A DNA stretch of 64,000 nucleotides from Megamerina dolium (GCA_963854835.1 OY978525.1:112516018-112580017), one strand, 5' to 3'; counted from the first letter of the stretch, positions 22,747 through 36,700 are shown. The notes: generated by a model from the sequence alone, not told the origin. Program-made: numbers and translations.

Positions 22747-25350
22747 AAGTCATCGTCATAGTTGAGAATATGCTTAAGGGAGAAAATTCGTTTTTTTTCC
22801 ATTTTTGCATTTTTGTTTTTTTTTTGTTTTTTAGATTGAATCACATTTGATTTGATTTGATTTGATTAAGGAAATCAGACCATGGAATGTAGTCAAACTT
22901 CAAAAGTGAAACATTTGATATTTTTCGAATGATTATGGCATGGTCATAGTCAAAAGAAAGTCTACTTTAAAGATTGTACCGGTTTTATTTACAAATACGA
23001 CATTCATAAATCTGTAAAAAGTCGGTTCTATTTTCGAAGTCACCTAAATGTCTACTCATCATTTAATTTTTGCAAATTAATTTACACAAAATTCATTGCT
23101 CTAATTACTGTGAGAAATTTCATACAATTTTCACTATGAAAAAGTTGTCTATTTCAACGCAAGAAATTGTCGCAACATGTAACTAGCAACATTAAAAAAG
23201 AAAATATTATGGATTGTCCAAACTATTTTCTTTTTTCATTAAAATTGAAAGGTCATTGAATTTTTGATTGGTAAATTGATTAAATGAAATAAAAATATTG
23301 TTTTGATATATTCATGAAATATTTACTCGAAGGCCAATATCAATTTCTGACAATTTCTCAGGCAATATATTAATATGGGTGGTATCAAATGGAAGAGAAA
23401 TTTTGTGACAGTTGAGCAAAAATCCTATTTTAAAATTTTTCTGAAGAAAAAATTACAGAAAAAAAAAATTTCACTTTATCCGAATACCTTCTCCAAGAAA
23501 AAAAATTTTATTTTTTCTTTCCCTTATTACTAGTTCGATGTAATACAAAAGTTTAAGCTAATAACTTTATAAAAATGTATATAATTTCATGCGTTCATTA
23601 CATTTCAAATGAAACAAAAAAAAATCCGAATACTGGTTCGACCATCTTCGATTTAGTTTAAATTTTGCCCAACTTACAGAGAAAAACGGCTGTTAATAAC
23701 ATGCATTTTTTTTTTTTTTTTTTTTTTTTGCATAAAATAGTTTGTTTTTCTTCAAGCATATTCATGGATAAATTAAAAAAAAAAATTTTTATTATTTTTT
23801 TATTTTTTTGAGGTAGGAGGTTTGCTCAATTTGCTCAACAGCCACCTCTTTCTTCTTTCGTTTAATATCCATATCATTATACTGCGCGAAGTTTAAAAAT
23901 ATTTTCGATTTTTTTTTTTTTTTTTTTGTGATAATGAAAATTGATTTCTCGAAAGTTTGACGTTATACAGACCTCTGTTGATTACAAATCAACACATTAG
24001 GCTTAACCGTAACCGACAGCATTTACTAGAACGTTGATTAAAAAAAAAGGTTCGTACCAAAAACTAGAGCATTACAATTTAAATAATTTATTAGAAAACA
24101 TTGTTGGCAACAAGATCCTTGCACAAAGTTATTTTCCACTATTTGAAAATTTTATTGTATTCATGGAACTGGGGATTGAATCTATGGACACAAATGATAA
24201 TGCAGTAGCCAGTGTGACGAATACTCACTTTGAAGGTATTTTAAAAGTATATTTAGCAAAATTATATTTAAAAATATGAATCATAAAGGACTATTACGTT
24301 TCAAATCCTAAAATTCGCTGCAAATATTGTATGGGAAACTTTTTGCACAAAGCAGACAATTTTCCGACCCAATTCTGTTGAACAAAACTACTTTAATAGT
24401 TCAACTATTTCATTGAACAATCAGCGGTGTGGAGTCCTATATTCTTCGTCTTTGTTGAAAAAAATTAATTATGATTAGCCGACAGTCAAAAAAAAATTGT
24501 CACAAAAATACTTATCCCAGAGTCAGTAGCAGTAATGTGTCAATTGAGTACACACAGCAAGCCTGAAAAAACAACTTATTCATGATTTTTGAAGCTGATT
24601 CTAGTAATGTCGTTGGATAAACGATTTTTTCAATTATCTCAATTTTAACATATAGCAAATTTTAATTCTGAAGCTCTATGTACATCGCAATTTTAATATT
24701 TTTATAGGAAACTTTGACAAAATTTTTATTTTATAATTCTATGAATTTATTATGTTGCACAATTTTATAGTACTATAAAAATGATAAGAATTTATAACAT
24801 TTTCCTTTACCCGAAACTCGGTTTTATCCATTTGTACTCTATATTTAATGTGCTATAATTTCACAATCCACGTCAAATTCGATTTAAACAAGCAAACAAC
24901 TAAATGACTACTGCACAACTGAATATATGTGTATGCAAATACAGTGAGAATAGTACAACAATATTTTGTTTTTTTGTGTATTTTTTTTTTTTCAACCACT
25001 TTCACAACAATATGATGACAATACTGACGATTGAATGAAAATCAAATTGAAAATGTTCTCCCGAAAAATGCTCAAATGCAACTAATTTTGCAACAATACC
25101 ATCGTTTCATATTTATACATATGTATGTACAGATAATGAAGTAAGAACGCATATTGTGCATTCTTGCGTATAGGCATTTCTAAAGGTTTTTCTGCGCATA
25201 TGTGTGTGTGTGTGTGTGTGTGTGTGCGTTTATATGCAAATAATGTCCAGAGGGTGCAGCATAAGAAGCTACCGCAAACAGAAATGTATGCGCGTAATCT
25301 GTCAATGAGTTATTCACAATAATAATAGCAACAACAACAACAATAACAAT

Positions 25351-25396
<46 letters not shown>

Positions 25397-26339
25397 TGAA
25401 GAACAGATAAATGAAGTTTTCACGCTTCCTGTGCTCTCACAAAAGAAAAAAAATGAAAACAGCAACAAAAAACAACACTTTTATTGTCTTATGTATGTAT
25501 GCATATATCTAGATTATGTATCTTAAGAATACATCGACCAACAAGAACAACAACAACAAATCAGATTGTTGTTTTTGTTATTGTTGATATTGTATCTGAT
25601 TTGTTATGGCGCATGCGCTACTTGCTGACATGCAATTAATTTTTCTGTTGTTTTTGTTGTTTTTGTTGATAGTAGTATTTATGTTTTTAGTTGTTTTTAG
25701 CTATTCTTTAACATTATAGATACACTAAGCCTCATTGCAATGACAGCAATGCAAAAGACATTAAAAATAATCATGTTAACATATTAAGAGGTTTTAACTT
25801 CTTTTCCATTGTTTCCATTTTCCTCTACATCTTCTTCATTACAATTGTACATTGGATTTTTTATTGTTTTTATTTTCTGTTTTTTTTTTTTTTTTTGTAT
25901 TCTTTATCAGCAACAAATAGAATTTATTGGTTTCTTATTGAGCATTGACAATAGGACGAATAAATCTCTTTGCCGCTCGTTGTTCTTAGATTTCGATCTG
26001 TAATGTTTTTTTTTTTTTACAGGAGGAATTTATGATGGTATTGAAAAGCAATAGGGCAAAAAAAAAAAAGATTTGCTTGAAACTGCAACAAAAAACAAGA
26101 AATCTACGTTCTTGTTTGCTATTAATAATTCCAATGTTTTTAATTTTTTTTTTTAATAACTCACAGTGCTTTTAAAAGTTTTGATACATGATTCGAAATA
26201 TCCCACACATTTAAGTGTGTTTGATCACCAGATCGGTCGCAGTATACATCTCGTGCAAGATCAAATTGACCATTCAAATATTTAGCTAGATTCAAATATG
26301 GGCGTAAAGCTGTAGTCTAATGTAGTCTAATGAATAAAA
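22747..26339. other. AT-rich DNA with homopolymers and microsatellites
   Basis: Long poly-T runs (for example 23708-23729 and 23910-23928), (TG)n at about 25200-25226 and (AAC)n at about 25330-25396. The short open frames here (24034, 25809) are low-complexity without domains. No gene seen. Confidence 0.4.
25330..25396. repeat. (AAC)n microsatellite
   Basis: Nearly uninterrupted AAC triplets, preceded by mixed AAT/AAC units. Confidence 0.9.
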
Positions 26340-27678
26340 AAAAATCTCCTTACAGTCGGCTCGGGCCGACCAAATTATACCCTGCATATGTAGAGATATA
26401 TATAAAAAGTTTGCTCGTATATCCATCCTTTTCTTCCACTACTTTGTATAGGACCTACATTAAGAAGCAGGCGTACCTCACCAATTTTGGAGAATCAATT
26501 TCTGCCTATAATACTAAACTACATAGGTTGCAATGGGTTGACTTAGGCGTATTAATTAGTAAGTTATGGGTGTTTTAATGTTTAAGATAAATCCGAGACT
26601 TTATACGGAAGATATATAAAAAGTGGGCGTGACGTATCTCTTTCTGGTATATCTAATTAATTTTTCAATATCAATCCACACCTTAAATTTGGTTGTCCTA
26701 CGCTAAATGGTTTGTAAGTTATGGAGCTTAAAAGTTTTAGTTTAATTCCCTTGACTTTGTATGGGAGACTCATGAAGGAGTGGGCGTGGCACACTGATTT
26801 TCTGCCAGATTTTTGCCGACTACGATATTAATTTAAGTGTCAATTATGGTTATTCTAGACAGAAGATTGCCGAAGTTACAGCTGTTTTAATTTAAAATTT
26901 GTATGGGGGCTACGATAAACAGTGGGCGTGGTTGGCCCATTTTCTGTGAGCCTAGTTGCTCGTACAATACTAATCCAGACCTTAAATCTCGTTATTCTAC
27001 GCTGAATAGTTTGCAAGTTATAACCGGTAACATTTTTTTTAATTTCCGCAACTTTGTATGAGAGGCCCAAAAAGCAGTGGGCGTGGCACACTGATTTTCT
27101 GCCATATTATTTCCGACTACCATGTTAATCTCAGTGTCAATTATGGTTATTCTGGACAGTAGATTGTAGAAGTTGCAGCTGTTTCAATTTAAAAGAAGTA
27201 CAGACACTTTGTATGAGAGCTACGCTAAAAAGTAGGCGTAGCTCAACCACTTTTGGTTATATAATAGTATAGTATAAGTCTATGTGCCAAATATTGTTGT
27301 CCCAAGTCGTATATTATGAGAGTTATAGCAAGTTAAAGATTTTTAAAATTTCGAGGTTAGTCGCTTTGAATGCTTGGTGTGGGAGTGGTTATTGACCGAT
27401 CATGCCCAATATCAATCCCCTCCGTACCCTTGGATCATAGATTACTTATGCCAAATTTCATCGAAATAGCTCAATATTTACTCAAGTTATCGTGCGAACC
27501 AGCCAGGTGACAGACAGACGGACGGACGGACGGACTGACGGACATCGTTAAATCGAAAATTTAATCGACGCTGATCACGAATATATATCTATGTCTATAT
27601 CTCCGGAGATTCCTGCAAGTGGACACAAACATCTGACCGAAATGAATATACCATGCATATTGCATTATGCAGGGTATA
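26340..27678 (-). mobile_element. Family R repeat, copy B
   Basis: Opens with TCTCCTTACAGTCGGC, the GTCGGC/GCCGAC stem and TATACCCTGCATATG. It ends with the shorter (GGAC)n tract near 27515-27541 and GCATTATGCAGGGTATA. The internal ~150-bp units with GTGGGCGTGG and TTTGTATGGGAG are present. Complete but diverged from copy C. Confidence 0.85.
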
Positions 27679-28029
27679 ATTAAATGGCGAAGCAGTCGTC
27701 GAAATAAAATCCCATAAAGTGTTTTTTAATAACACTTGAATCATTTTTATATTGGCAGATGGTCTTTTTAGAGTAGTCGCGTTCAACTGACAGAACTTTT
27801 ACCTCATCTTTGATGGAAAGTTGCAAGTTGGTACATTGTTCTATCACTTAAACACTTATCTCTTTCTCACACATTGTATTCTCTTAAGAAATTCTTAATT
27901 TTAGCTTTGTATATAGATTTTTTTAGGTTTACATACTTTCATGCGTTAATAAATAATATTATTTTTAATATTAATCATATTAATCATCGAAAACCAACCA
28001 TGTGTCCCCTCAAAGGGAGTCTCACTTAG
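27679..28029. other. AT-rich spacer
   Basis: No gene or repeat recognised. Confidence 0.3.
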
Positions 28030-28345
28030 GGCAGATTCAGTCATTAGCAGTGTCAAAGAGAAGAAAAATAAAGAAACTACACCATTTCCAATTGTAAATG
28101 AGAAAGGATTAATTCTGAATGCGAAAACATCAATTGCAAATAAGTATAATCAATTGTAATTCACAGCGCGACAATTGAAAATAAGAATGGTCAATGAGAT
28201 TAGTCATTAAATGACATTAGTCATTTTAAAATGCGAAAGGGTCAATTAAAAATGAGAATAGTCATTTGTGAATGAGAAAGCAACAAATAATTATGAGAGA
28301 ACATCAAATAAAAATGCGAAATAATCAAACCCACATCTAAATGAG
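28030..28345. repeat. Degenerate minisatellite, unit about 20-21 bp
   Basis: Successive stretches such as TAAAAATGAGAATAGTCATT, TGTGAATGAGAAAGCAACAA and TAATTATGAGAGAACATCAA follow one pattern: AAATGMGAAA, a few bases, then TCAAT or TCAAA. I count at least ten units. The degeneracy indicates an old array. Confidence 0.6.
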
Positions 28346-30615
28346 TCAAATATAGGGGGGCCAGCGTTGATGTTGATGTTGATGAAACGAGCTATCACCC
28401 CTTTACGTCGATGATTGACAGTATCGACCAATATCGACTGCCAACGATGCACAAGGACCAGATATAAGCTAACAACTCGTCCATATTACTCTGATAGAAG
28501 TAATCTAGCCCATAATCCCAGGCTGTTTGCATTCACGTTCACTATCCGGTGTCTAGTGATGACTGTAAAGCATAGCCATCATCGTTACTCTTGAATATGT
28601 AGCCAAAGAAGATTATTGTCAAAATATATTAATTAAAATACACTTGAAAAATTATAAATATGCGACTTTAATATTTACAAAATATACTAAAATCGGATAT
28701 TTAATCATCGAACAATTCTTTCAATGACACTCCCAAATATCATATTGCACTTCGATAAGTTTCTATAGAAAATATTTCCACTTCTCTATTTCCTTCGAAA
28801 AGGCTTTGTGGAAGCAATTTTAGCTGAGAAATTATTGAGCTGCTCGAAGCTATTTTTGCGTCAATAAAAGTGGCTTATAGAGACTACAAAATAAGAGCGA
28901 TACTATCAATTGTACAAGCAAAATCCTAAAAAAACAAAGCCATTTAGATGTGGCTTCACGAAATAACGAAATAATAAAGATATTCATCTCAAAATGCTAT
29001 AAAATTTGTGGATTTTTCCCTAAAAACCAATTGGAAATCTCTTTATAACGATTGTTCAAGAAGCAAGCATTTACATTTTAGCCTTCTGGAAGTGCAAATT
29101 GTTACTCTTTACCTAAACTTTATTTTCTCGAAAGTTTATTTATTTATTTATTTTTTTGTTTTTTTTTTTTTCTTCAATTTAGTAATTCATAGAACCCAAC
29201 ATTACAACATTATACCAAATATATTTAATTTCGATAAAAGTAAAACTATCAATATGCTGACAAGTAGTTTCCATTCAAAAAATGAGTTTAATCGTGTACC
29301 AGAACTTTTGAAAGCATACGCTATGTTTACTTAAATTTTATTTTTTTTTTTTTTTTCATTTCATTTTCTTTATGTTTGCTGTCTGATATATTTGTTGCGG
29401 TTATGTGATATTTGGGTTATATACTAAATTTATGAACTATTTTTCATTATGCTACATTCATGCATATTTTTGTTGACGGTTAAGGTTATCAATTTAATTT
29501 TAAAAAAAACAAATCCCAAAAAAAAAAATTTCTGGAATTTTCTGCAATTCATTGTTGCATTAATTAAACGAATTTTTAATCAACAACAACATACATACCA
29601 TTACAAATTGTGCATATCATTATTTAAAAACAAGCCTAGTTGTCAGAATGAAAAAGATAGCACTCCTATATGATTAATTGACTGATGATCTTTAACATGC
29701 ACTACTACTGCAATTTTTTATTGTCATATTAATCAGTATTAGTATAGATTAAAATCGAATGACTTATTTCACTCGCACATGTAAATACGTCAACATAATA
29801 TACATACAATAATACATCAACTAAATGGCTTGCTTATCCACATACGAATATATATATTGTGGTACGTTTATATGGCTGTCAACAGTTTGCCAAGCAACAA
29901 TAAAATTGAATTATGAATGACATTAGTTAGTTGCCGCTCATTATTCATAAGCGTTTTTTTTTTTTTGCCATCATGCTGAATTGTATATTTTAATATTTGT
30001 GTGTGTGTGTGTGTGTATGTTTGTGTTACCATAAATACTATTTGACTTATGCATTGTTTATGTTATTTTTAATACAAATAACACTTTATAAATCATAGTA
30101 GTAGTTAGCGTGTGTTTATGATAGTGTTAAACATAGAAGCATCATTATAAGTTATGTTCATAATAGTTCTTTTCAAATTAGATTTTTTATTTTTTTTTTT
30201 TATTGCAATTTTTTAACAACTATTTATAATCCCCAATCATTAATTATTTTACGCTTATGTTTTGCATATGTCTGCATATATACATATTTATATATATATT
30301 TATTATCAAATACATAAATATAAATGATTTAAGCAACAAACCCCAAATATTTAAATTATTATCTATTATATAGCATTTGACACTACAGCAAAACAACAAG
30401 AAACAACTGCTTTCCCATGCATACCCAATATATCGCATGCTATAAATTATATATTTTTTATGAACTCCCTAAAAGTATGCTGTATTAGATATTGTTTTTT
30501 TATTTTTGCGAAATGTATTTGGTATAATGCGCCAAATTATATTGAGATTTTCATATTTTTTTTCTTTTTCATGACAAATATAATCTTATAAAAATTTATT
30601 GAGAAAAATAAATAA
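28346..30615. other. AT-rich DNA without a recognised gene
   Basis: A less AT-rich block at about 28360-28600 starts with (GATGTT)n and may be a decayed transposon, but no domain was found. The open frames at 29008 and 29449 are low-complexity. (TG)n near 30000. Confidence 0.35.
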
Positions 30616-31979
30616 AAAATCTCCTTACAGTCGGCTGGGGCCGACCAAACTATACCCTGCATATGTAGATTTATATATAAAAAGTTTACTCGAATATCCA
30701 ACTTTTCTTTTATTTCCACTTTTCGAGAAACAATTTTTGCATATACTACTAATTTACACCCGAAATATGGTTGACTTTGACGAAGTAAAAGGATTTTAAG
30801 ATAATTCCGAGGCTTAGTATGGGAGCTATATAAAAAGTGGGCGTGGCTTACCACTTTCTGGTAAATCCAATTAATTTTTCAATGTTAATCCACACCTTAA
30901 ATTTGGTGTCCTACGTTGAATAGTTTCTAAGTTATGGTGCTTAACATTTTTGTTTAATTTCCTCAACTTTGTATGGGAGCCCCAATAAGAAGTGGGCGTG
31001 GTACGCTGATTTTTCGCCAGATTATTTCCGACTACGATATTAATTTAAGTGTCAATTATGGTTATTGTAGACATAAGATTGCCTAAGTTACAGCTGTTTC
31101 AATTTAAAATTTGTATGGGGGCTACGATAAACACTGGGCGTGGTGCGCCCATTTTCTGTGAGCCTAGTTGCTCGTACAATACTAATCCACACCTTAAATC
31201 TCGTTACTCTACGCTGAATAGTTTGCAAGTTATAACCGGTAACATTTTTTTTAATTTCCGCAACTTTGTATGGGAGACCCAAAAAGGAGTGGGCGTGGCA
31301 CATTGATTTTCTGCCATATTATTTCCGACTACCATGTTAATCTAAGTGTATATTATGGTTATTCTAGACAGAAGATTGTAGAAGTTACAGCAGTTTCAAT
31401 TTAAAAGAAGTACAGACACTTTGTATGGGAGCTACGCTAGAAAGTAGGCGTGGCTCATCCACTTTTGGTGAGGTTATATAGTAGTATAATATAACTCTAT
31501 TTGCAAAATATTGTTGTCCCAAGTGGTATATTGTGTGAGTTATAGCAAGTTAAAGATTTTGAAAATTTCGAGGTTAGTCGCTTTGAATGCTTGGTGTGGG
31601 CGTGGTTATTGACCGATCATGCCCAATATCAATCCCCTCCGTACCCTTGGATCATAGATTACTTATGCCAAATTTCATCGAAATAGCTCAATATTTACTC
31701 AAGTTATCGTGCGAACCAGCCAGGTGACAGACAGACGGACGGACGGACGGACGGACGGACGGACGGACGGACGGACGGACGGACGGACGGACGGACGGAC
31801 GGACGGACGGACGGACGGACGGACGGACGGACGGACGGACGGACATCGTTAAATCGAAAATTTAATCGACGCTGATCACGAATATATATCCATGTCTATA
31901 TCTCCGGAGATTCCTTCAAGTGGACACAAACATCTGACCGAAATGAATATACCATGCATATTGCATTATGCAGGGTATA
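30616..31979 (-). mobile_element. Family R repeat, copy C, with expanded (GGAC)n
   Basis: Complete copy from TCTCCTTACAGTCGGC to GCATTATGCAGGGTATA. It is very similar to copy A; even the chance internal open frames match. The tetranucleotide tract at about 31737-31843 has about 27 GGAC units, against fewer than a dozen in copies A, B and D. This looks like a young copy. Confidence 0.9.
31737..31843. repeat. (GGAC)n microsatellite inside family R copy C
   Basis: About 27 perfect tetranucleotide units, bounded by ACAGAC and ATCGTTAAATCG, which are also found at shorter tracts in the other copies. Confidence 0.95.
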
Positions 31980-32823
31980 ATAAAATATGAATAAAGGCAA
32001 TATAATAACCAATCTATTGCAATGTGACCAAATGGTATTCTATACCCAATCAATCATTATGTTCCAATACATGATGATGATGAAAAAAAGTTTATAGTTG
32101 AATAAGATTTAATTCCAGAAATATGTAGATGCACAACGAGACAATCAAAATTTATATGCAACTAGCCTTGGTATTATTTGCTTCTTCGTCTTCTTCTTAA
32201 CGTTCAATATATTTTACACACACTTATGTGTACTGAGTGCTGAATAATTTATTTTATGTTTGACAATCACTGAAAGCGATTTATAATGAGGAACATTTAC
32301 ATCATGAGCGTGGGGTCAGTATGTCAAAATGATTCAAAATCGTCACAACATGGATGAATAAGAATATCCATAGAGTCAAAATGCACGTAGTTGGTGAGGC
32401 TATGTGTCGTGATCAAACAAATGAAATATTTTTACTCGCCATTTCGAGTTAAGGATGCAACGACTTAACTAGAATTCAATTTTGTTTTATGATAACTCAT
32501 TCTCAATCATTGTTATTGTCTAATTTGCAACTCCCCAACTTGCCAACTTGAGTATCAACTCAATGTCAACACTATCAGTTAACAAGGTCACGACCAATTG
32601 AATTTTCATTACAATTGATGCCAATTACCAATGCCAATGCTTTTTTTTTTCTTAAATCATTCCAATTTGTTTTTCTAGTGCTAATGCTGTCGACATTTCA
32701 ATGCTAATGTTATTGGTTTTTGGTTTGATTTTTTCTAATGTTAATATCGAAAAAAATTGATTGGCTTCATTGCTGACGTTTGGCATATAAGCAAAATATA
32801 TATAAATATGTACTATACATCAT
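31980..32823. other. AT-rich DNA
   Basis: No gene or shared repeat seen. Confidence 0.35.
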
Positions 32824-34013
32824 TTATATATCGCTGGAATTTTGTAAAAAAATGACTAAACATTTAATATTCTCAATAATGCCACTCTCATAGAAACTCA
32901 CGTCCCTATTGGCAAAAAACTGGGACAGTCGATTTTCACAAGCTTCGCTTGAGGCGAATTTTTCACCAGCAAAATCATTCGCCATAGACAGGAACAGGTA
33001 GTAATCACTTGGTGCCAGGTCCGGCATATAAGGTGGATGGATAAGAACCTTCCAACCAAGCACCCGGAGCTTCTGGCGAGTCACTATCGATGTGTGTGGA
33101 CTGGCGTTATCCTAATAGAACACAATTCCTCTCTATTGGCCAAAGCTGGCCGCTTCTAGACAATTGCTTTCTTCAAATGGTCAAATTGTTGACAGTACAG
33201 GTCCGAATTAAGAGTTTAGCCGTAGGGGAGCAGCTCAGAGTAGATAATTCCCTGCTAATCCCACCAAACACATAGCAAAACCTTCCTGACCGTCAATCCT
33301 AGCTTGGCCACCGTTTGCGCCGGCTCACCGCGATTCAACCACGACCGTTTTCACTTGACGTTGTCGTAAGTGACCCACTTTTCATCACCCGTAACCATCC
33401 GCTTCAGAAATGGATCGATTTTGTTGTGATTCAGCAGCGATTCGCAGCAGATGGAATTTTGGTCCATGAGGTTTTTTTGCGTTAACTCGTGTGGCACCCA
33501 TACATCGAGCTTCTTTTTGTATCCAGCCTTATTTAAATGGTTCCAAACGGTTTTTTGTGCAATGATTAGCTCCTGGGCAATAAAAATAGTGCCCACATGA
33601 CAGTCAGACTCGACGATTTCCATTATTTAATCGATATTTTCGACAATTGGACTGGAAGTCCAAGCGTGGTGTATTTTTGACATCAAAATTACTGGCACGG
33701 AATCGACGAAACCAAAATTGCACATGATTGGCTGTTACAGTATCAGGATCATAAACACTATTCACATTTTCAGCCGTCTGGCTTACGTTTTCTTGCGTTT
33801 TTCTCTTTACTGGTGTCCATCTTTGACGGCTGCTCAAACAATATTGAGCCGAGCAATCACAAAACTGCCTAAAAATATTATTTAGTACGAAACCCTATTT
33901 TTCTAACGCCATCTAGCGTAACCCGATCGCACTTATATATCGCGAGATATAAATTACTAAAGCCATCTATTGGTAAAATAATGGATTTCTTTTTACTACA
34001 CCTTGTATATTTT
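32824..34013 (-). mobile_element. Mariner remnant with one recognisable terminus
   Basis: The 5' end at 34013 reads CAAGGTGTAGTAAAAAGAAA on the minus strand with TA beyond it, mariner-like. Transposase pieces follow: HTH region (TVWNHLNKAGYKKKLDVWVP), FLKRMVTGDEKWVTYDN (first Asp), a frameshifted middle, HIDSDSPEAP-like remains of the second-Asp region and PPYMPDLAPSDYYLFLSM (third Asp), then ACENRLSQFFANRD. At least three frameshifts or stops. The C-terminus and 3' inverted repeat are lost. Confidence 0.8.
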
Positions 34014-34538
34014 ACAACGAATTGAGACAAATTGCAACAAATTACCTGCATATTGACAAGTATTCATATATTACATGATACATACACTTATGTATGATTG
34101 CTCTTTATCTCTTAAATCTCCTTAATGGTAAATACAACTCCGTCTTCTGGGAATTTTAATGTATTCAATAAATTATGAATATTATTGATAAACAGATAAA
34201 TTAATTAAATGACATCAGAAATTGAATTTTATATATTTATATATAGAATTATTAAAAGCATTATTTAAATGAAAAAATATGTAATAAATGCAAATGTAAG
34301 AAATGCAATGAAAGGAAAAAAAAAAAACAAACAAAACAAAGTCTATGCGCTCAAAGGTTGATCAAAAAGTATGTGTAATTTTTAAAACTAATTTTTTTTT
34401 TTTCGTTTCTTTTGATATTTATTGAATCTCTGCTATAGAAATTGACAATAATTTATCAAATCTTAAAACTAAATGTTAATCTAAATAGCAAGTAATTTAC
34501 ATTTAATTAGAAGGTAATTTTCATTTAAACAACTAGTA
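34014..34538. other. AT-rich DNA
   Basis: No gene recognised. Confidence 0.3.
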
Positions 34539-35050
34539 TTATATTGACAGCAAGCGTTTCCTCTTAAGCCGAGTGATTGAAGGGACAATGGTTAGCTGCC
34601 TGGTTAGGGCCTGTTCGTTGGGATGAGTTTGAAGTTTTATTATGTATTTAGGAATATGTGCTCGTATAACTTCAGGAACTGTATCAATATTAAGATCTTT
34701 ATGTAAATTAATGTGTTTACACACCAAGGCGTACAAGGTATTTGCCTAAGCATTTTATTCTGGACTCTCTGGAATGAAAAGTTTATCGGTGTTCTCTGGA
34801 AGCGTGTGGATAATTTTATATAGTAGACCTTTATGCCATACCTTATCAAAGGCCTGTGCAATGTCTAGTAATACTGCCTTGGCTATTCTGCGGACTTGCT
34901 CGATTGTTCCATGTTTTTTGCGGAATCCAAACTGGTGATGTGGAATTATGCACGCCCTTTGTAACAAAGGGCGAGATTTTTGTAAGCAATATTTTCTCGC
35001 AAATTTTAGAGAACTGGGGTAAGAGCCTTATTGGCCTTAAATACAAAGTT
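34539..35050 (-). mobile_element. Jockey-type LINE remnant (family L1), internally deleted
   Basis: Minus-strand pieces: LLPQFSKICEKIL, HHQFGFRKKHGTIEQVRRI, LLDIAQAFDKVWHKGLLYKI, then a jump to the C-terminal HINLHKDLNIDTVPEVIRAH and RLKRKRLLSI. The catalytic FADD region is deleted. Same family as 6991-8125 and 54110-55140. Confidence 0.8.
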
Positions 35051-35719
35051 GCAATGAAACAATATTATAAAATTAGTAGTTTTATAAATATCGTAACATA
35101 AACACACACACACACACGTACTCAAAATATAAGCTTTAATATAAAATATGAAGAATAAAAGGCGTATAAATTCACATCATACACAAAGCATTTGACACAC
35201 CTTCGCATTAGGCAAAATGCAACATTTATAAAATGAAAACTTAATTGTATAAATAAAAAGTAAAAAAAATTACAATAATAACAAATATTATTGAAATTGT
35301 CTTTTTTTTTTTTTTTTTTGTTTCCTCTACTCTAACTTACAGAGTAGAAAATGAATAATATGAAGAAGATGCAATAGATTGGGATTTTCCTGAATTTTAT
35401 ACAGGGCAACAATAATGAAGTGACTTAACTGTAAGTGCAGAAATAGCATTATTACGTAATAACTACCTACAAACTTCAAGACTGAATGTCAGCATCAACC
35501 TCGAAATGCAACATCATGTGTACCCGATTTAGAACCAACGCGACTATTTGGTTTCAGGACATTTTTATCAGATTAAAGAGTCGCATTGACTGAACTGTTA
35601 ATGCATAATATATGATTAGTAGAGTTTTGCTTATCCCATAAGAACTGTATTTGAGCAAAATACCACATTCGCTGCATCAAATATTCACTATGAAAAATGC
35701 TTTTCTATAACCTTCCATG
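35051..35719. other. AT-rich spacer
   Basis: (AC)n near 35102-35119 and a poly-T run. No gene recognised. Confidence 0.3.
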
Positions 35720-36700
35720 AACCTTCCATGATCTCCGCAGGGCATCCTCCATAAGAGGGTGAAGGGTGTAACAATCCCGCGGCTACCCTAGTCAAAAACC
35801 CAAATCTAAAGTGGGGCTGTGCATGGCTGTGGGGGTGCACGATAATTAATATGCGAACTCAGAATACATGCCGCCCTTCTGTTTTATCTAGGCTTCCCAT
35901 GGCAATCTGACTCTACCAAAGGTGACTTCTACTTTCAGACTACTCGTGCACGTCACCTACATACCCAAAGGGCTCAAAGAAGCACGCATTCTTTTTTACT
36001 CAGACAGACTTACTTTACCAAGCTGCCATCAAATCTCTCTCCTCAAGGGAGTTCTCCTCAAAACTCTCCTCACCGAATGCTTACTTCCTTTCTGCCCAGA
36101 ACCTTTCTGCGGTATAAGCTGGGCATCGGCCAAAGCTATGATAGAAAAACATTATCACAACAAATACCTACTACAATGGACAAATTCGACAGATCTCCGC
36201 CAAGCGAAAACCCTCATCAGCTTCGATGTAGCTTTTGACAGAATTAGTCTAATAACTGACTATCCCTCAGGACATAACTGGTTAAAATACCACCTCCACA
36301 AAATGGGACTATCCTCTGACAAGGAGTGTAGACTCTGTCTGGAGGTGGATGAAACATCCACATCTTTTGCGAATGCCCGATCTTGGACAGGCTTTGCCTC
36401 AAACCCTTTCAGCTGAGTTTCCCAACACCAGCTTCAATCATCAAAAGTTCGACAAGATCGATTCTATCTTTCATTAAAAAGGTAGAGCCGATTCTAGTGT
36501 CGTAGACGGGCTTGAGTACAAAAAATATTTTTTGGTCGCAGTGCCCGTAACACTTGTGGTTGGCCCTTAGAGGTATCAGCCGTACGGCTCATACCCTCTA
36601 ACAGCCCTCGGTCTGGTTTCGCGTGGTCCACTCGATGAACAAGTATTATGCCCTTGCTCCAACGTCGCGCTCTCTTTTGATTGATTAAACCTTCCATGAT
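35720..36700 (+). mobile_element. 5'-truncated LINE tail with 13-bp target-site duplication
   Basis: AACCTTCCATGAT occurs at 35720-35732 and 36688-36700, bracketing a 955-bp insert. Coding in the insert (about 35922-36480) is the C-terminus of a non-LTR polyprotein: GHNWLKYHLHKMGLS, then the zinc-knuckle-like CRLCLEVDETS, continuing in a shifted frame as HIFCECPILDRLCLKPFQ and SFIKKVEP. One frameshift follows DETS. The duplication length and truncated 5' end are typical of target-primed reverse transcription. The terminal GATTGATTAA may be the 3' tail. Confidence 0.8.

Noticed and set aside
29008..29334. 108-codon open frame
   Set aside because: Includes a poly-Phe/Leu stretch from a homopolymer; no domain or codon signature.
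35922..36416. Host gene encoding a 164-residue protein
   Set aside because: The Cys-rich GHNWLKYHLHKMG...CRLC pattern and the flanking 13-bp duplication show it is a LINE tail.
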